NCBI GenBank assembly: GCA_027574665.1
Contig: CM050648.1
Span: 44,425,700 to 44,489,699, forward strand
DNA length: 64,000 bases
Origin: Rhynochetos jubatus
Lineage: Eukaryota; Chordata; Aves; Eurypygiformes; Rhynochetidae
Direction: 5' to 3'
Shown here: piece by piece, positions 1 to 12,059 of the stretch
How positions within the stretch are numbered: position 1 is the stretch's first letter
How the letters are laid out: each line of letters starts with the position of its first letter
The notes under the pieces: generated by a model
What the model was told of the DNA's origin: nothing
Database searches by the model: none
The model's input: only the letters and a program-made list of their open reading frames with translations
Position numbers and translations under genes: made by a program

Positions 1-2678
1 GTAGGTTCTGGCTACAAGTTGATTCTGCAATTGAGCCACGCCACCTTTGTGTCAGATGCGGACATATTTGATTGTGACAGAAGAGATACTGATAAAAAAA
101 ATAATTGAACTATAGACTCAAAGAGGAGATTTTGGAGACAGGGACCCCTGTTTCTCAACTCTAAGATACATATGGGAACATAGGGAGAGAAAGCCACGTT
201 CTTCCCATAAACATTTGTGGGGTTTGAACCATCTGATGATTTTTTTCAGCCAGCTTGTCTGTGAAAAAGTAAAATAATTCAGATTTTCTGGTTGAGACTA
301 GTATGCCTTTTGTCAAAATATCCAGGCTTTTTTTTTTTTTTTGGCAGATTTATTCAGAAAAAAACCTCTCTGGGCCCTCAAAGACACCAGTGGCAGGATA
401 TTCATATCTCCTGAGGTACTGAAGCCTGAACTCACCACCCTGGGGTCCCTTAGTAGTCAAAGGAAAGAAAGACATATCCTGAGAGAATTAATCTCATCAT
501 AAAATAGATGTTGAATGTAAATCATGTGGATCTCTCTTCCAACATTCTGCTTCAAGACATCTAAAGTTAGAAAGGATAAATTCCACCCAAATCTACATAG
601 TCCAAACTGGACACACTAGTCAAGGAAATGCTTTCAGAAACAACTCAGTTTTTATAGTCTTTCTTGTTTTCATCTGCTTCCTTCTTTTTCAAAAGGTAGG
701 TGTGAGAAAGAGCATGTAGGTTAACATTTCTATGAGCTACTTGGTATTTAAATGAAACAAATTATTCTTCCATAACCCCTAGATAGAAATAAGGTAAACC
801 AAAAATCAGTCAATTTGTCCAAAAGTTCAAATAAAGTCCTATACTCTCTGCTTCTTTGGTACTGGATGCCACAGTAAGGGAGTATGACTGTCAATAAATG
901 CCTGTCAGAGGGAAAATGCTAACATTGACAGTATGCTTATGTCAATAATCCTCTTGTAAAGAAATAAAATACAGGGACCTCTGATCACATCCAATCATTG
1001 CTCCAAACAACAGCTTGGTGTTTTTCCCCCTCTGTGTTTCTAATGTTTCTTATATTCACTTATCACATACACTGTCAAATAACTAATACTTTCTGGCAAC
1101 TGACAATTTAAAAGAAACGTATATTACAGAAAAGGCAGTCTCATTGGTTCCCATAAATTCATATGGGCTATGAACAAGTAGGACAGTTCTAAAAATAGAT
1201 ACATGGAAAATTTTCATAACTCTTACAGTTACTTTACAGGACATCTTTTGGATAAAGTAAATACACTATTGGCATAATAGTTGTATAATTTACTGTTTCC
1301 ATCTTCTAAAACACCAGATACATGGTTTCTGTACTGTATGGAAACTAGTGTAGAATTATAAATGGTACTTATTTTTGAAACAGCAAAATATATCACATAA
1401 AAACGGTGCATGACATAATTCAAGTTACACTAAGCAACCATAATTATAGTCTCATCAGAGCTACATAAATCATTTGATAAAATTTAGGCACATCTATCTA
1501 TTGTTATAAGTAAACAAATAAAGCACTTAAAGTAGCAAGAATCATTAATAGTCTCAACTAAAGATGGCAAGAGAAAAATTCAGCACCCTCATTTGTCAGG
1601 ATGCCTAGTGAGACAAGAAAGGTTCTCTACAGCAACAGCATTGTAAGGATGAATTAATAGCCATAAAGGTGGCTTGTACTGTATGGAAGTTTGCAGATGA
1701 ATTCATGTCTGTCACGTTTTTATAATACAATGACTTTTGCATATTGCTGCCAGATGGAACATAGTTTTGAATCTTGAATATAAATCTCCAAGACACACAA
1801 CTTCCTTCAATGTGTTCCCTGTATTTGAAACAAAAGCAAATTCAGAGAGAGGTTTGGGAGGCTAAAGTAGATTTAAGGAAACCTGAGAGAATATAAATTA
1901 ACTCCTCAAGGGCTTCCTTGTAACAAATCAATTCAAAATAATGGAATTACCCATGTGTCCTGTAATTTTTGAGGAAAACCAGGAAAGGTATACAGACTTC
2001 TACAGGAAAAACTACATGTCATCTATCGAATGCAAAATACATCCTAGCCAGGTCCAGAAGACCTTTCAATCAAACTTACTAGTAGTTTGGCAAAACTTTT
2101 GCATAACATTTATACTTTCTTCAATAGAAAGAGTTGTCTATCCCACAAGATCAGGTCATAAAAGTATAGTGGATGAAGCATAAATGCAGTTAAACTTTGC
2201 TGATAATAAACATCTGTATCTATATCACAGAAGTATCTTGTCATTCTCTTTGTGTTAAATTATACCTGAACAGACCTAATACCTAATTCAGGTATGATTA
2301 TACAAGTCTTTCTATAGATGTGCTTTCTCAAATAATCAAGAAAATACAGCATTTTTTAACTTTTATATGTGCTTACCCATCACACCTGACTTCCTCCTGT
2401 GCATCTGGTCTTTGTTACTAAAGCTACCTGGTATTGCTAAGAAGCGAGTAACTCTGATAGCAATGAAGTGAACTATATGACTGTAGGGAAGAATATTTTC
2501 CCATTCTATGATTTCTCACAAAGTCTGATTTGATGACAAACTTGAGTTGACTTCTCTCAGACAGCCTCAAGCGTTGTTTATATGCAGATAATTCTGTGTG
2601 TGAACCCATTAGGCTTTTATGACAGTTATAATCAAATATGATTGGGAAACCTTCTGGCTTACTTGGATCCATACTTAC
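1..2678. other. SNTG1 intron, downstream part
   Basis: This is AT-rich sequence following the donor site at 2678-2673 on the minus strand. I looked for the next syntrophin exon, which should continue after the residues LTKHN, and did not see it, so it probably lies beyond position 1. The short open frames here have no recognisable domain and no splice support. No clear mobile element was recognised. Confidence 0.6.
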
Positions 2679-2808
2679 ATTGTGCTTTGTGAGGTTGGAA
2701 ATGTTACTTGCTATTGCTTGTAGCCAGTCAATACACTCTTCAGCAGAGAGACACTGAATTATTCCACTGCAAACCCCATCCACAGCAATTACTTGGAACG
2801 CATTTTGC
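2679..2808 (-). CDS. SNTG1 coding exon: C-terminal end of the split PH domain
   Basis: This 130-bp internal exon encodes part of gamma-1-syntrophin, a cytoplasmic adaptor of the dystrophin/dystrobrevin complex. The first base completes an Arg codon split with the exon at 8344-8474; 43 full codons follow and end at an intact codon boundary. The peptide runs from QNAFQVIAVDG through GIIQCLSAEECIDWLQAI to LTKHN. The IDWLQAI stretch has the Trp expected in the C-terminal helix that closes a PH domain. The acceptor reads TCTATAG on the minus strand and has a weak pyrimidine tract; the donor is a consensus GTAAGT. The open frame runs past the donor into the intron, but that extension does not resemble syntrophin. 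The match to SNTG1 rather than SNTG2 is from recall of the family. Confidence 0.96.
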
Positions 2809-5800
2809 CTATAGACATGTCATAACAGATCAGGTCAGAAGAAAATTTCATCTGTTCTAGCATATCATCTTAACAATACTTGTAGAAATGCTTTTCTTTC
2901 AACTACAACGAAGGTCAGCCACGGAACACTGACAAATTGCTGGTTTTCCTGTTTTATAAATAACTGACATATTAAAAAGATCGTGCTAAAAGGTCAGCTC
3001 AGACTATATTAAGTTTCCAGAAAGCTATAAAAAAATTTCCACAGACTAGCTCCAACACTGTGTGACTTCAGAAGCTAAACAAGTGAAATAGCTGACGCAT
3101 AACAAAGAGTTAATACTTTAAGACTGCAGGTCACAAAGAGGGAAACTGTGCACTGGACACTGTAGGCAATCATTTGAGAAATTCAGTGTAATACAGTACC
3201 TTTTTTCTCAACAACTTTTATTTCATTTTTCTAATACATTGTTCAAATACAGTAAGATTCCTGTGTGGATATCCCTTGCTGGCTGCTAAAGTACTGATAG
3301 AAAAGCTGGAGAGTTCAAAATCAATCAGGTAGCATTAATGATTTTTCCAATTGCATTTCTGAATATAGGATCATTAGCAAAATACAGTGGAATGAGAAGA
3401 GGTATGCAATGACAAAAGCCATGGCCACCTGAATATGTCTATCCCAGCACTAATCTGGACACCTGCACAATAATCTGTCATGTATTACAGACTGATTTTC
3501 CACAGCAGAGTGCTGAGCTGCTTGTTCTATAGAACAGAACAAGAGAAAGCTTTCAGATGCTAAAGCAGTAGCAAACCTAATTTCTTCGGTGAATAGCTTT
3601 CTTGGCTAACAGCTTTTCGAAGGCCCACAGGTCTCTGGCTTCCAAACCCAAACACCTCCATATTAATCCATATCCCAGAGTAAGATATTACTGAACATAC
3701 AGAGAATACCAAGTTCCACTGCTGACATTCCGATACAAACCCATCTGTTAATGACCAGTTCGTGGTTTAAAATTAAGCATGTCATTCAGATTCCTTGCGA
3801 ATGGCTCAAACAAAGTGAGTGTTATCTTCATGGAAAACTAAGTGTCACTGATGACAGTTTCTGATATCTCAAGAGATATATCCATTCTGTAGAGGATTTT
3901 CTTTAACCTCTTGAAATTATGTTCTAGTTCTACAGAATGCAGAGCTAATATCTATCTCTACCATAAATGTCTTTGCTGCATCCCTGTTATATACATGCTT
4001 CTCCTCCATGAGAACTAGCTCTTACAGGAGGATAAGGCTTGTATGTCCTAACATGATCATGCAGAAACCAGTAGTTTATCTAAATCCATCAGCTAACTTA
4101 GTTTAGTTGCCTTTTCACGAGTCATGATTTTTCCTTAAAATCCTGAGGTACAAACTGAGAGTTACTTCATTCAATGACACAATAGTTCAGGTAAAGATTT
4201 TGGGCAAGATTTATGTAAGGAGGATAATATAGCTGTTTACTATATCCTTTATTTTAAATGGCTATATATATAAACAGTCAATTCTTCCGGAATAAAATTC
4301 TGAATAAGTCCTTACATAAAAAGCATACCATGATGGTCAAATTTATTGATTATCTCTCTCAAGAAAAATAGCATTATTTTCAGGACTCCCCTTCTTTCTA
4401 CTCAGCCTATTACAAACCAAAGTAGGAATCCAAGGAATCTATTAATGTATGACACTAACCTGCACAAGCAAAGAAAACCCAGCATGTTCCAGATTCAATC
4501 CTGATGCACCAATTTGCTTTACAACAAACACAATGGTTATGATCTATTCTGAGCATTAGACTGTTCCTACTGTTCCTAGTTATTTGGTCTGTGCACATAC
4601 AAAACCATTCATCCAGAATGTTCTTGCCCAAGTATCAATAAGCATAGACTATAAGATATATGGCTACCAATAAATTACTTCTGAATGTTTCTGAGCAGTA
4701 GAGATCTTAGCCTTAGATTATACTAATAGTATTTTCTTGAATTAGTCTACCAGCCACAGTCCATACTACCACAGAAAACTGAAAAAATAACATTAAATAC
4801 ATGGTTTATATTAAATAGAATAGTAGACTAATCACTTTATAATACAGCAAAAGACTCAGGGTTTTTTGTTTTTTTTTTTTTAATATCACATGAACTCTTA
4901 TTCAACTACACATCTCAGGTTCTGGGCCTCCAGGAATTTTATACAAATATGCTCTGGAATTCATGTGTCTCAAGCATCCCTTTAGAAAAGCTAGAATACA
5001 ACTGTGAGCCTTTTCAAACTCTGAAACAAAAAGTTATTAGGTTTTATGTATTGGAAACAGCCTTTTAAATATTAACTACAGAAACCTTAATTAATTAAAT
5101 TCCATTTAATGTTGCTTCCTTATATTATCATCATTATCCTTTCCTTAATGTTGCTCTTTATAGCAGTGTCTTAAAAATTATTTCTTTTGTAACAAATTTT
5201 GAGACATAAACATTTTAAAATATTTACACTACTTTAAAAGACTTTCATAAACTTTCTTGGTAGCAACACAGAATGTTGGTCCTATGCTCTTTTGAAGAAA
5301 TATCCACTTCCTCTCTCGTCTTGTATTTTCGTTTCCTTTAAGCACTCTTACTTCTTCATGTTAGACAGCATAGACACAAGGAGAAAATTATGAGAGTAGT
5401 TATTCAAAGTTTGAATATGAACTCAGGTCTTTTGTTTTCTATGAATATACTTTTAAATTTATTTTCTGGAAATTACTGCCTAAAAGTCTCTCTCTGTAAT
5501 GTACAAGTTCTATAATGCACTTGGAGACTGTGTTTTAGTGATACAGAAGACTGAATTTTAAAACTCAAGACCAGTGAATATTTGAGTATGTCCTAATTTT
5601 CCATGGAAGTAGTTCAATTCAGAATCTCATTTCAACTATATAGCACATCAGAACTCAGATTTGACTATTACGATTTTGGGCCCTTTATGCTTCATGCTCT
5701 TAATTATTTCTATTGAGCTGAAGATCTGTAGAGAATTTAATTTAAAAACCTTCTGCCTCTGTGGTGACTAAATCCTGCTCCCTTTCAGTTCAGCTAATAA

Positions 5801-6954
5801 GCTGTTATAGCCTTTGATTTACACCTTGACTCCCTGGGCCAGCCATTGTTTCACAATAGAGCAAGCATCATGCAACCAAGTAAATATGATTTTGTTACTA
5901 CTAGTTGAAAGCTGCAGGCTGTTTTTAGCTTCACAATTAGCTAATAGTGAAACAACTATTGCCTAACCTGCTTTAATTTCAGCTCTTTGAATAGGGAAAA
6001 GGCTGGCAGGCCTAGGTAGTGTACCCCTAAGAAACAACAGCCCTTAAAACTGAGGCCACAGGAGGCTTTTGAGCAACTTTGAAATGTTTGCTGAGAATCA
6101 ATGAGAAGGAAGCAGGCTGTGATAAGAAACAATAAAATCCACTCCACACGAACCCCCAACTAAGGTCGAAGAACGCTCCTGTTTCGCTAGTTTCTGGGAG
6201 GGATCATAAACCCACCTATGGGAGCAGATGGTACCATTTGACTACAGGACTCAGAAACACTGGTGGGTTAAGCATAACAGAGATATAAAGGAGGTTCTTT
6301 CAACAAACAGTCTTTCCAGAAATGTTAGTGAAGCTTTTCTGTATTACTGAGGTAACGTTACATGTGTTTAAATGGAAGACCAGGAAATTTTAAACTGCTA
6401 ATGCCTGATGACCCATTAGGGCAAAGCAGAAAACACTATTCTACCTAGACTCACACATCTAAGCTGATAGACCAGAAAGATACGTGGGAAAGCCAGAGTT
6501 TATTTCAGTTAGTAAGGCCTCCCAACCTTACAAAAAGCCCTTTGTGCTTATTTTGAGAGTTAATATTTCTTGTGGGTTAGAAGAAGTGGTAATGGAGACA
6601 CATGCTCTAAAACTGTAGAAAGTTGTCCTCAAGTTAATGTCTGACATGCTGGAACTCAGAGAATATTTTGGTATTAGAACTTCATTCTTATATATACAGA
6701 TGATAAATTAACCCACAGAATACCTAGGTATTTAAAACTTTTAACAAGGCATAGTATAAAATTAAGATCATACTTGTTAGATTTTTTAGCTATTTTCTTT
6801 TCTATTTAAATTCATAACATTTGAAGAACAGTAATCATTCCAGAATATTCTCGTCCTCCTTTCTGATTTCTTTTGATTTACTAGGATAATATTAAGGTAA
6901 ACAATGACAAGTTGTAGGTCTATATGATGAAATAAATTTAAATCTGATTATGAG

Positions 6955-8105
6955 TTTTGGACAGCTTCCCCAGTGACTTGGAGACAAAATGGCAATGAAA
7001 TACAATGTTAATAAATGCAAAATAACACATATGGGAAAAACCGCCCTTATCTATATATAAACGACAAAGAACGGTACTGTAGCTATAGGAAACACTGAGG
7101 AAAGAAATACAAGACTTACTACAAACAAGTCACTGAAAACCATCACCATAGTGCCCAGTGACAGTCAAAATGTTATTACAAAGTATTAGACAAGAACAGA
7201 GAAAAAAGTTGAAAACATCACTATGTTTTAGAATAAATCAAGAGGGATCCTCTTTGCAGTCTGATCACCTTGTCTCATAAAAGACGTGAGAATTACAAAA
7301 GAAACAGATATAACAGGATAATCACAGCTATGGAAGGGTTTCCCTAAAAGGAGATAATAATAGGGATCCTTCACACTGAAAAACAGAAGACAGCCACCTG
7401 AAACATAAATTAAGAATGCTTATTTAGCATTCCCCTTGATACAAGGGTCAGGGCCCAGAGCCCAGTCTCTTCCCCCACCAGGTGTCCGGCTGCCTGTGGT
7501 TGAGGCCAGCCCTGTCATGGCGTGGCTACGGGATGTGGAATCAGGCTGCTGTGAAAGAGCTTGAGTGGCACCCCCCTCTTCACTTGGGAGCTGCATATCA
7601 GCTCAGGCTCTTGCCCTTGGTCCTCACCTGAGATTGGTTGCAGCTATGCCTGTGCCTGGACATGTATCCCACTGATTCAGACCTGACCTGTGGTCTGACT
7701 TCCCAGCCTGACCTGAGCCCCACCCCACTGTGATGGACGCATCTGAAGACCACCCCTAGGCCTGCTCTGCTCCTTCACCAGGGCCAGTGGGACGGGGCCC
7801 TTGTCTGCATGGACACTGCCTTGACCAGCTTCGCTGCCACCTGCTGCTCTTGATTCACATTTCCAATGGGGCAGCCAGCCCTTGATGCTCCTGAACAACA
7901 AGATTATTTCATCCAATGAAGTTATCAGCTGAGAGGTTTAACAACGAAAGGATGTACATAAAAACGTAATTACATCTCAGAGCTCAATGCCACAGTGCAT
8001 TACAAAAACCAAAGCTATAATAAAAGGCAGCTTAGAAAGAAGCCTTTAAAGAAAGAAGCATTAGCAGTTATTAAATACGATGGCCTAGTGCAATTTCAAA
8101 CTGAG
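6955..8105 (+). mobile_element. Ancient, decayed CR1-like LINE (ORF2 C-terminal part and 3' region), split by an insert
   Basis: Two blocks resemble the ORF2 end of old amniote CR1-like LINEs, such as those abundant in turtles. The first block (about 6955-7430) contains caatgaaatacaatgttaat, then ctcataaaagacg, and later ggaagggtttccctaaaagg. The second block (about 7906-8105) contains gaggtttaacaacgaaagga and gctcaatgccacagtg, close to the codons for the conserved ELPxEV-type segment near the ORF2 end. Many substitutions and small indels remove any reading frame. The order and spacing fit one element on the plus strand, antisense to SNTG1. The assignment is from memory of the consensus, so the exact boundaries are approximate. 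Confidence 0.6.
7436..7905. repeat. Unidentified GC-rich insert inside the ancient LINE
   Basis: About 470 bp with clearly higher GC than the surrounding intron separates two parts of the old CR1-like element, so it appears to be a later insertion. It starts near gatacaagggtcagggccc and ends near cccttgatgctcctgaaca. A minus-strand frame of 79 codons (7677-7916) covers part of it but has no recognisable domain. I found no LTR ends, poly(A) tail, inverted termini or convincing target duplication. It could be an LTR fragment, a SINE-like element or a processed-transcript fragment. Confidence 0.45.
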
Positions 8106-8343
8106 AAACGTGCTGACAACTAGGTGCAAATGGGAAGATCAAAAGTCTTCCATGCATGGCTGGTCCTGGCTGACGTCAGAGCAGAACACCAGCCGAGGTG
8201 AACATAGACAGACCTTTCTGAAAGCTCCTACATCTCTGACAGCTGCAGTGGAACTTATAATGCCATTCCTTTAACAAGGAAACTCCCTAAGGCTAGTATC
8301 TGTCAATCAAGAAGTTAAGTTTCAACTTTCTGAACTTCTTTAC

Positions 8344-8474
8344 CTGCACAAATCTGATCCTGGAAGGTACTGGGAAAACCGTGAATGAAGAAGTGGAATT
8401 AATCGGAGATCACACCACCTTTTTTCCCACCTAAGTCCTGGGGATGCTGGCCATGAGGAACATGATAATGTATC
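8344..8474 (-). CDS. SNTG1 coding exon: start of the second half of the split PH domain
   Basis: This exon is 131 bp: 43 codons plus two bases (AG) that join the G of the exon at 2679-2808 to make Arg. It encodes DTLSCSSWPASPGLRWEKRW, then CDLRLIPLLHSRFSQY, then a segment ending SDLC. The WEKRWCDLRLIPLL segment resumes the PH fold after the inserted PDZ domain, and the Ser/Pro-rich start is a linker. The acceptor reads TTTCAG and the donor GTAAAG. The exon joins in phase 0 to the one at 10813-10895. Confidence 0.96.
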
Positions 8475-10812
8475 CTGAAAAACATTAAAAGGTCCTTCTC
8501 AGTTTTGGGCTTCATTATTAAGTACTCAGCAGATTTGGAAGATAGAGAGAGAGAAAGAGAGTTCAAAGATTTTATATTTCATTGGGTGTTGTGTTGCACT
8601 TTTCCCGAATTGTTTGGCATCAGTTTTAGCTAGCACTGAAGAGATCCTGAACTTTTTCTCACAAATAAAGCAAATCTATATAAACAACAACATCAATATG
8701 CTTAGAGGAAGTGTGAGTAACAGTATTCTAAAAACCTAGGAAAAACAGATTGTGACCTTTTTTTGAAATGACTAGCCATGGATAGAAGGGAATATTTACC
8801 ACGTATCATATCAACAGCTACGAGTTTCATACCTGTGCCCTGAATAAAGGTGATCTCTAAATTCCTTGCTATACAACCATAATACAAGTTGGTCCAGGTG
8901 GCCCCATATACTTTCACATACATGCCTCTTCTAAGGACATAATCTCAAACACTGATAATAGTGAATGGGATTTCACATGTGATGAAAATTGTTTAGTCAA
9001 AACTACATGCTTATGATGAATATTTTAATTTTTACTTATTTACATAGGACATTACTTATATGAAAATTGAACTTTATCATGTCTATGATCTTATCTATAA
9101 AGAATAAGTATTAAAATATCTACAGTCTAAATTCACCAGTACTTTACAGAATACAGATTTGAATGAGAAATGCTTGTGAAAAGTGGAATGATCAAGATTT
9201 ATTTTTTAAAATCCAACACCTCTTCTTTTCTTTATAAAATTCTTTACCAAACAGTGCTAGTGATGTTATTTTTCTGAAGGAGCATGATTCTCTCTGAAAT
9301 GTAGGTTTTACCTCTACTATATCAGTAAAATTGTACCTGTTGATCCTGCATAATTTACAATTTTTCATCTCAGAATTAATGTTTTTCTTACCTCTATCTT
9401 CTATAAGATAAATATTAGAAAAATTAAGTACACCTTGTATTTTTCTAGAGTGTGATTTTTCTATGAGATCTATGGAATATTAAAGCTTTTCCAACTTGAA
9501 CTTTTTACATATACGTTCACATATCTGTTATGTATATAAAAATAAAAATCACTCTAAACATTAATTTAGCTGAACAGCAGGCTTTTCACAAGTATATTCA
9601 CTGATTTAAAACATTGAATCTCTAGTGAAATATTCCATAGATTCAATCCAAATAAATAAATGATTGGCTAGGAAGACTAAGCTAGGACGTTGCTTTGAAC
9701 ATTGTCTTGAATTTTTAACGTGTTCTGTGTGCTTTCAGGAACCTTTTTTCACCTGTGATTAAAGTTTAGGAAAAACTGAAATGCAGCAGAAAGTTTAGAT
9801 GCAAACTGCAGGCCAAGGTCTGGCTGCAACAGAAATGTTAACCCTACCTTTAGCCTGCATAACTCTGAATTGTTGATAAAAGTCCTGTCTACTCCAAATT
9901 CTGAGCCAGATGATTCCCTCATGCAAATCATGAAGGCTGTGAATTAAAAAATAGACTATGGCCATAAGTTATAATGCATTCTAGAAAGTATTCTGAGAAA
10001 AAGGAAGGACCATGACATAAGAGTTGTACAGAATTTAGGAATTCATGAAGACATTTCATTTGGTTTTATAAACCGTTCTATTCCCATTACAAGGGGACAT
10101 CTAAGATGAGAACCAGATCCCAGTCTTCAGCAGCAGAATTTAAGTTAGGGTGAAGTACAGACTCATAATGCCTGCTTATATTATTTAAAAAGAGAGAAAA
10201 ATATATGGTTTCAGTAAATTATTATCAGTTCAAATAGCTAATTTAGAACTGTTTCAACACCTGCAGAAATAGGTTTCACAAATCGAATCATGGTTTTTAT
10301 CCTAAAAGCAAAGATAGAAATGAAGTAGCTAGCAAAATAAAAATGTTGCACTGCTGCAACAGCCTTTCCACATGCATACATATTTAGACCATTGAGATTT
10401 CTGCTCCTGATGCTGTTGTGTTAGTTATATATATATATTTAATTATTCAACCTGCATTAAGTCATCTATCATTAATTTTTCTAACTTTTCTTCAAATAGG
10501 TATGTTTTAATTTTAAGAATTGTAACTCCTATGCTGTGGAAATAATCAGGAAAACCTTTTGTAAAATCCCTGTTGCCCAGATAAAAATAGCAACCACATC
10601 TATCAAGGCACAATCTCAGTTGGTATGATTTGTCATAGTTTAATTTGCAGCCATAATATTCAGCAAGTCTTTTTGCCCCCGATGGAACTATCTAAGTCCA
10701 ATGATAATTGAAACTCCCGCTATGTTGCTGTCCTTTATTAGTTACTTCTACTTAGCTATTAGAGTATTATTATTTCTCTGTGCAATTCCATCAAAGGAAT
10801 ACAAGTTCTTAC
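8475..10812. other. SNTG1 intron, nothing recognised
   Basis: This 2.3-kb AT-rich intron contains short A/T runs and an alternating TA run near 10428-10440. Open frames at 8702-8923 and 9749-9931 (minus) have no recognisable domain and no splice context. No mobile element was recognised. Confidence 0.55.
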
Positions 10813-10895
10813 CGTGTTGTTGGGATGGTAGTTGAGATGCAAACCACTGTCACATAGGGGAGAGGATGTGCCACTGCTTTGGTCACTGGGGGCAC
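10813..10895 (-). CDS. SNTG1 coding exon: Ser-rich linker between PDZ and second PH half
   Basis: This exon is 83 bp. Its first two bases (GT) complete a Cys codon begun by the exon at 16649-16751, and 27 codons follow. It encodes APSDQSSGTSSPLCDSGLHL followed by NYHPNNT. The composition (Ser, Asn, Pro, Gly) is that of a flexible linker after the PDZ domain. The acceptor reads TTTGTAATAG with a poor pyrimidine tract; the donor is GTAAGA. The following intron is 2.3 kb and the preceding one is dominated by an endogenous retrovirus. Confidence 0.95.
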
Positions 10896-10953
10896 CTATT
10901 ACAAACATGAATACAACAAAAGAACTTCATTAATCTATGCTATAATTCAGATT

Positions 10954-10981
10954 TGTATATGTGTGTATGTATGTATGTATT
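10954..10981. repeat. (TATG)n-like simple repeat
   Basis: A run of tgtgtgtatgtatgtatgta type tetranucleotide repeats, about 28 bp. It lies about 60 bp upstream, in SNTG1 sense, of the 3' splice site at 10896, so it occupies the branch-point region rather than the pyrimidine tract. Confidence 0.7.
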
Positions 10982-11710
10982 CTCCCTCCCCCTTACCAGT
11001 TTTGTCATATCTAACATTAATTTACTTTCTCCACACAGTCAGCATATGCCTCCTGGTTTGAGCAGAGTGCCTTTTTAAGTTGAGTGGAGGCTCAAGAATC
11101 CCACCTCTGGTGCTTTGCTTAAAAGAATTAATAATCTGTTTAGTAAGAAAAAAACCCCAAAGGTTTTTGCAAGATTGATAATAAAAGGAAATTGTCTCCC
11201 TCTTTGCTTGGTATTCATTTGAAGGAACTAGTCAGATAACACTTTTGTTACTCTCAATGAAGTTTACAGTTCTAAGTGTTGTAACCGTTCAGGAAATTAC
11301 ACTGCTACACCTCAAAAGTAACATGATAGGATCGAAGCAAACACGTATCTGTGTGCGTTAATCAGGGTACGTTGTGGTACCACCACCTTTCATAAAAGGG
11401 GAAAATGCACTGGGACACAACATTTTAATTGAAGAATATAGTTTTCTAAATTTTTTGTTGTCTTACTAGAATTTAATACCTAGGTGAAAGACAAAGACAG
11501 TACTTCAACAAATGATTGTATAAATATTATTTCATAATTTAGTTTAGTTAATTCATACTAACTTAAAATCAAAGGCTTAAAGTATTTAAATAAAATATTT
11601 TTTGTTTTGTTGCTTAACAACTAAGCAATTCATTTTACTCTCGTAGGAGCAAGAGGCAGAAGGAAAGCAGCGATGACAAAAGGCACAGGCTGACCTATTT
11701 ATATGCTTAA

Positions 11711-11715
11711 ATATG
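11711..11715. repeat. 5-bp target-site duplication, left copy (ATATG)
   Basis: ATATG immediately precedes the truncated 3' LTR and is repeated exactly after the 5' LTR at 16052-16056. A 5-bp duplication is the size expected for ERV-L. Accepting it means the LTR terminus here reads TATTGTGG rather than TGTTGTGG, one transition from the canonical TG end. Confidence 0.8.
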
Positions 11716-11790
11716 TATTGTGGTTTAACCTCAACCAGCAACTAAACAGCACACAGCTGCTCGCTCACACCCAGCCTTATCCAGGTCCCA
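11716..11790 (-). repeat. 3' LTR remnant (only its terminal part)
   Basis: The first bases on the plus strand (tattgtggtttaacctcaac) match the U5 terminal end of the family LTR. After roughly 60-75 bp the match is lost and sequence resembling the post-integrase internal region begins. Compared with the 619-bp 5' LTR, nearly all of U3 and R is missing. The inner breakpoint is approximate. Confidence 0.7.
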
Positions 11791-12059
11791 CATTTACCAA
11801 TACATCTGAAGTAACAAACACCACCTTTCCTATCTTTTGATATTTACACACAGATATCATTCCCTTAATCTATGTGCCATTCCTCCAAAATGTCAGTTTA
11901 GTCAATTTAGTTCATGACTTTGGGCTCCATCTGTCGTAACAGTCCTTCAGGGCAGGAAAGATGGTGGGTGGTGTTGGATTGTTGCAGGCGGCAGCCAATT
12001 CTGGTTCCATCACTGCTGCACTTGTCTGGTTTTATCATCACTGAGGCCTTTGCTCAGTG

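Larger units (their letters stand above)
2809..8343. other. SNTG1 intron with an ancient LINE near its 5' end
   Basis: This 5.5-kb intron is mostly AT-rich and unrecognised. The part from 6955 to 8105 holds a decayed CR1-like LINE split by a GC-rich insert, both listed separately. A somewhat more GC-rich patch at about 5940-6300 could be an old LTR or another repeat, but no termini were visible. A small open frame on the minus strand at 5956-6159 has a hydrophobic start and no known domain. Confidence 0.6.

Noticed and set aside
1..2678. A further downstream SNTG1 exon
   Set aside because: I looked for codons continuing after LTKHN and found no segment with matching residues and AG/GT borders.
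5940..6300. Possible LTR or other repeat
   Set aside because: The composition is a little different from the surroundings, but no TG...CA ends, poly(A) signal or duplication could be identified.
7677..7916. 79-codon minus-strand frame as a small gene
   Set aside because: It lies in the GC-rich insert and crosses its boundary into the old LINE; there is no recognisable domain.
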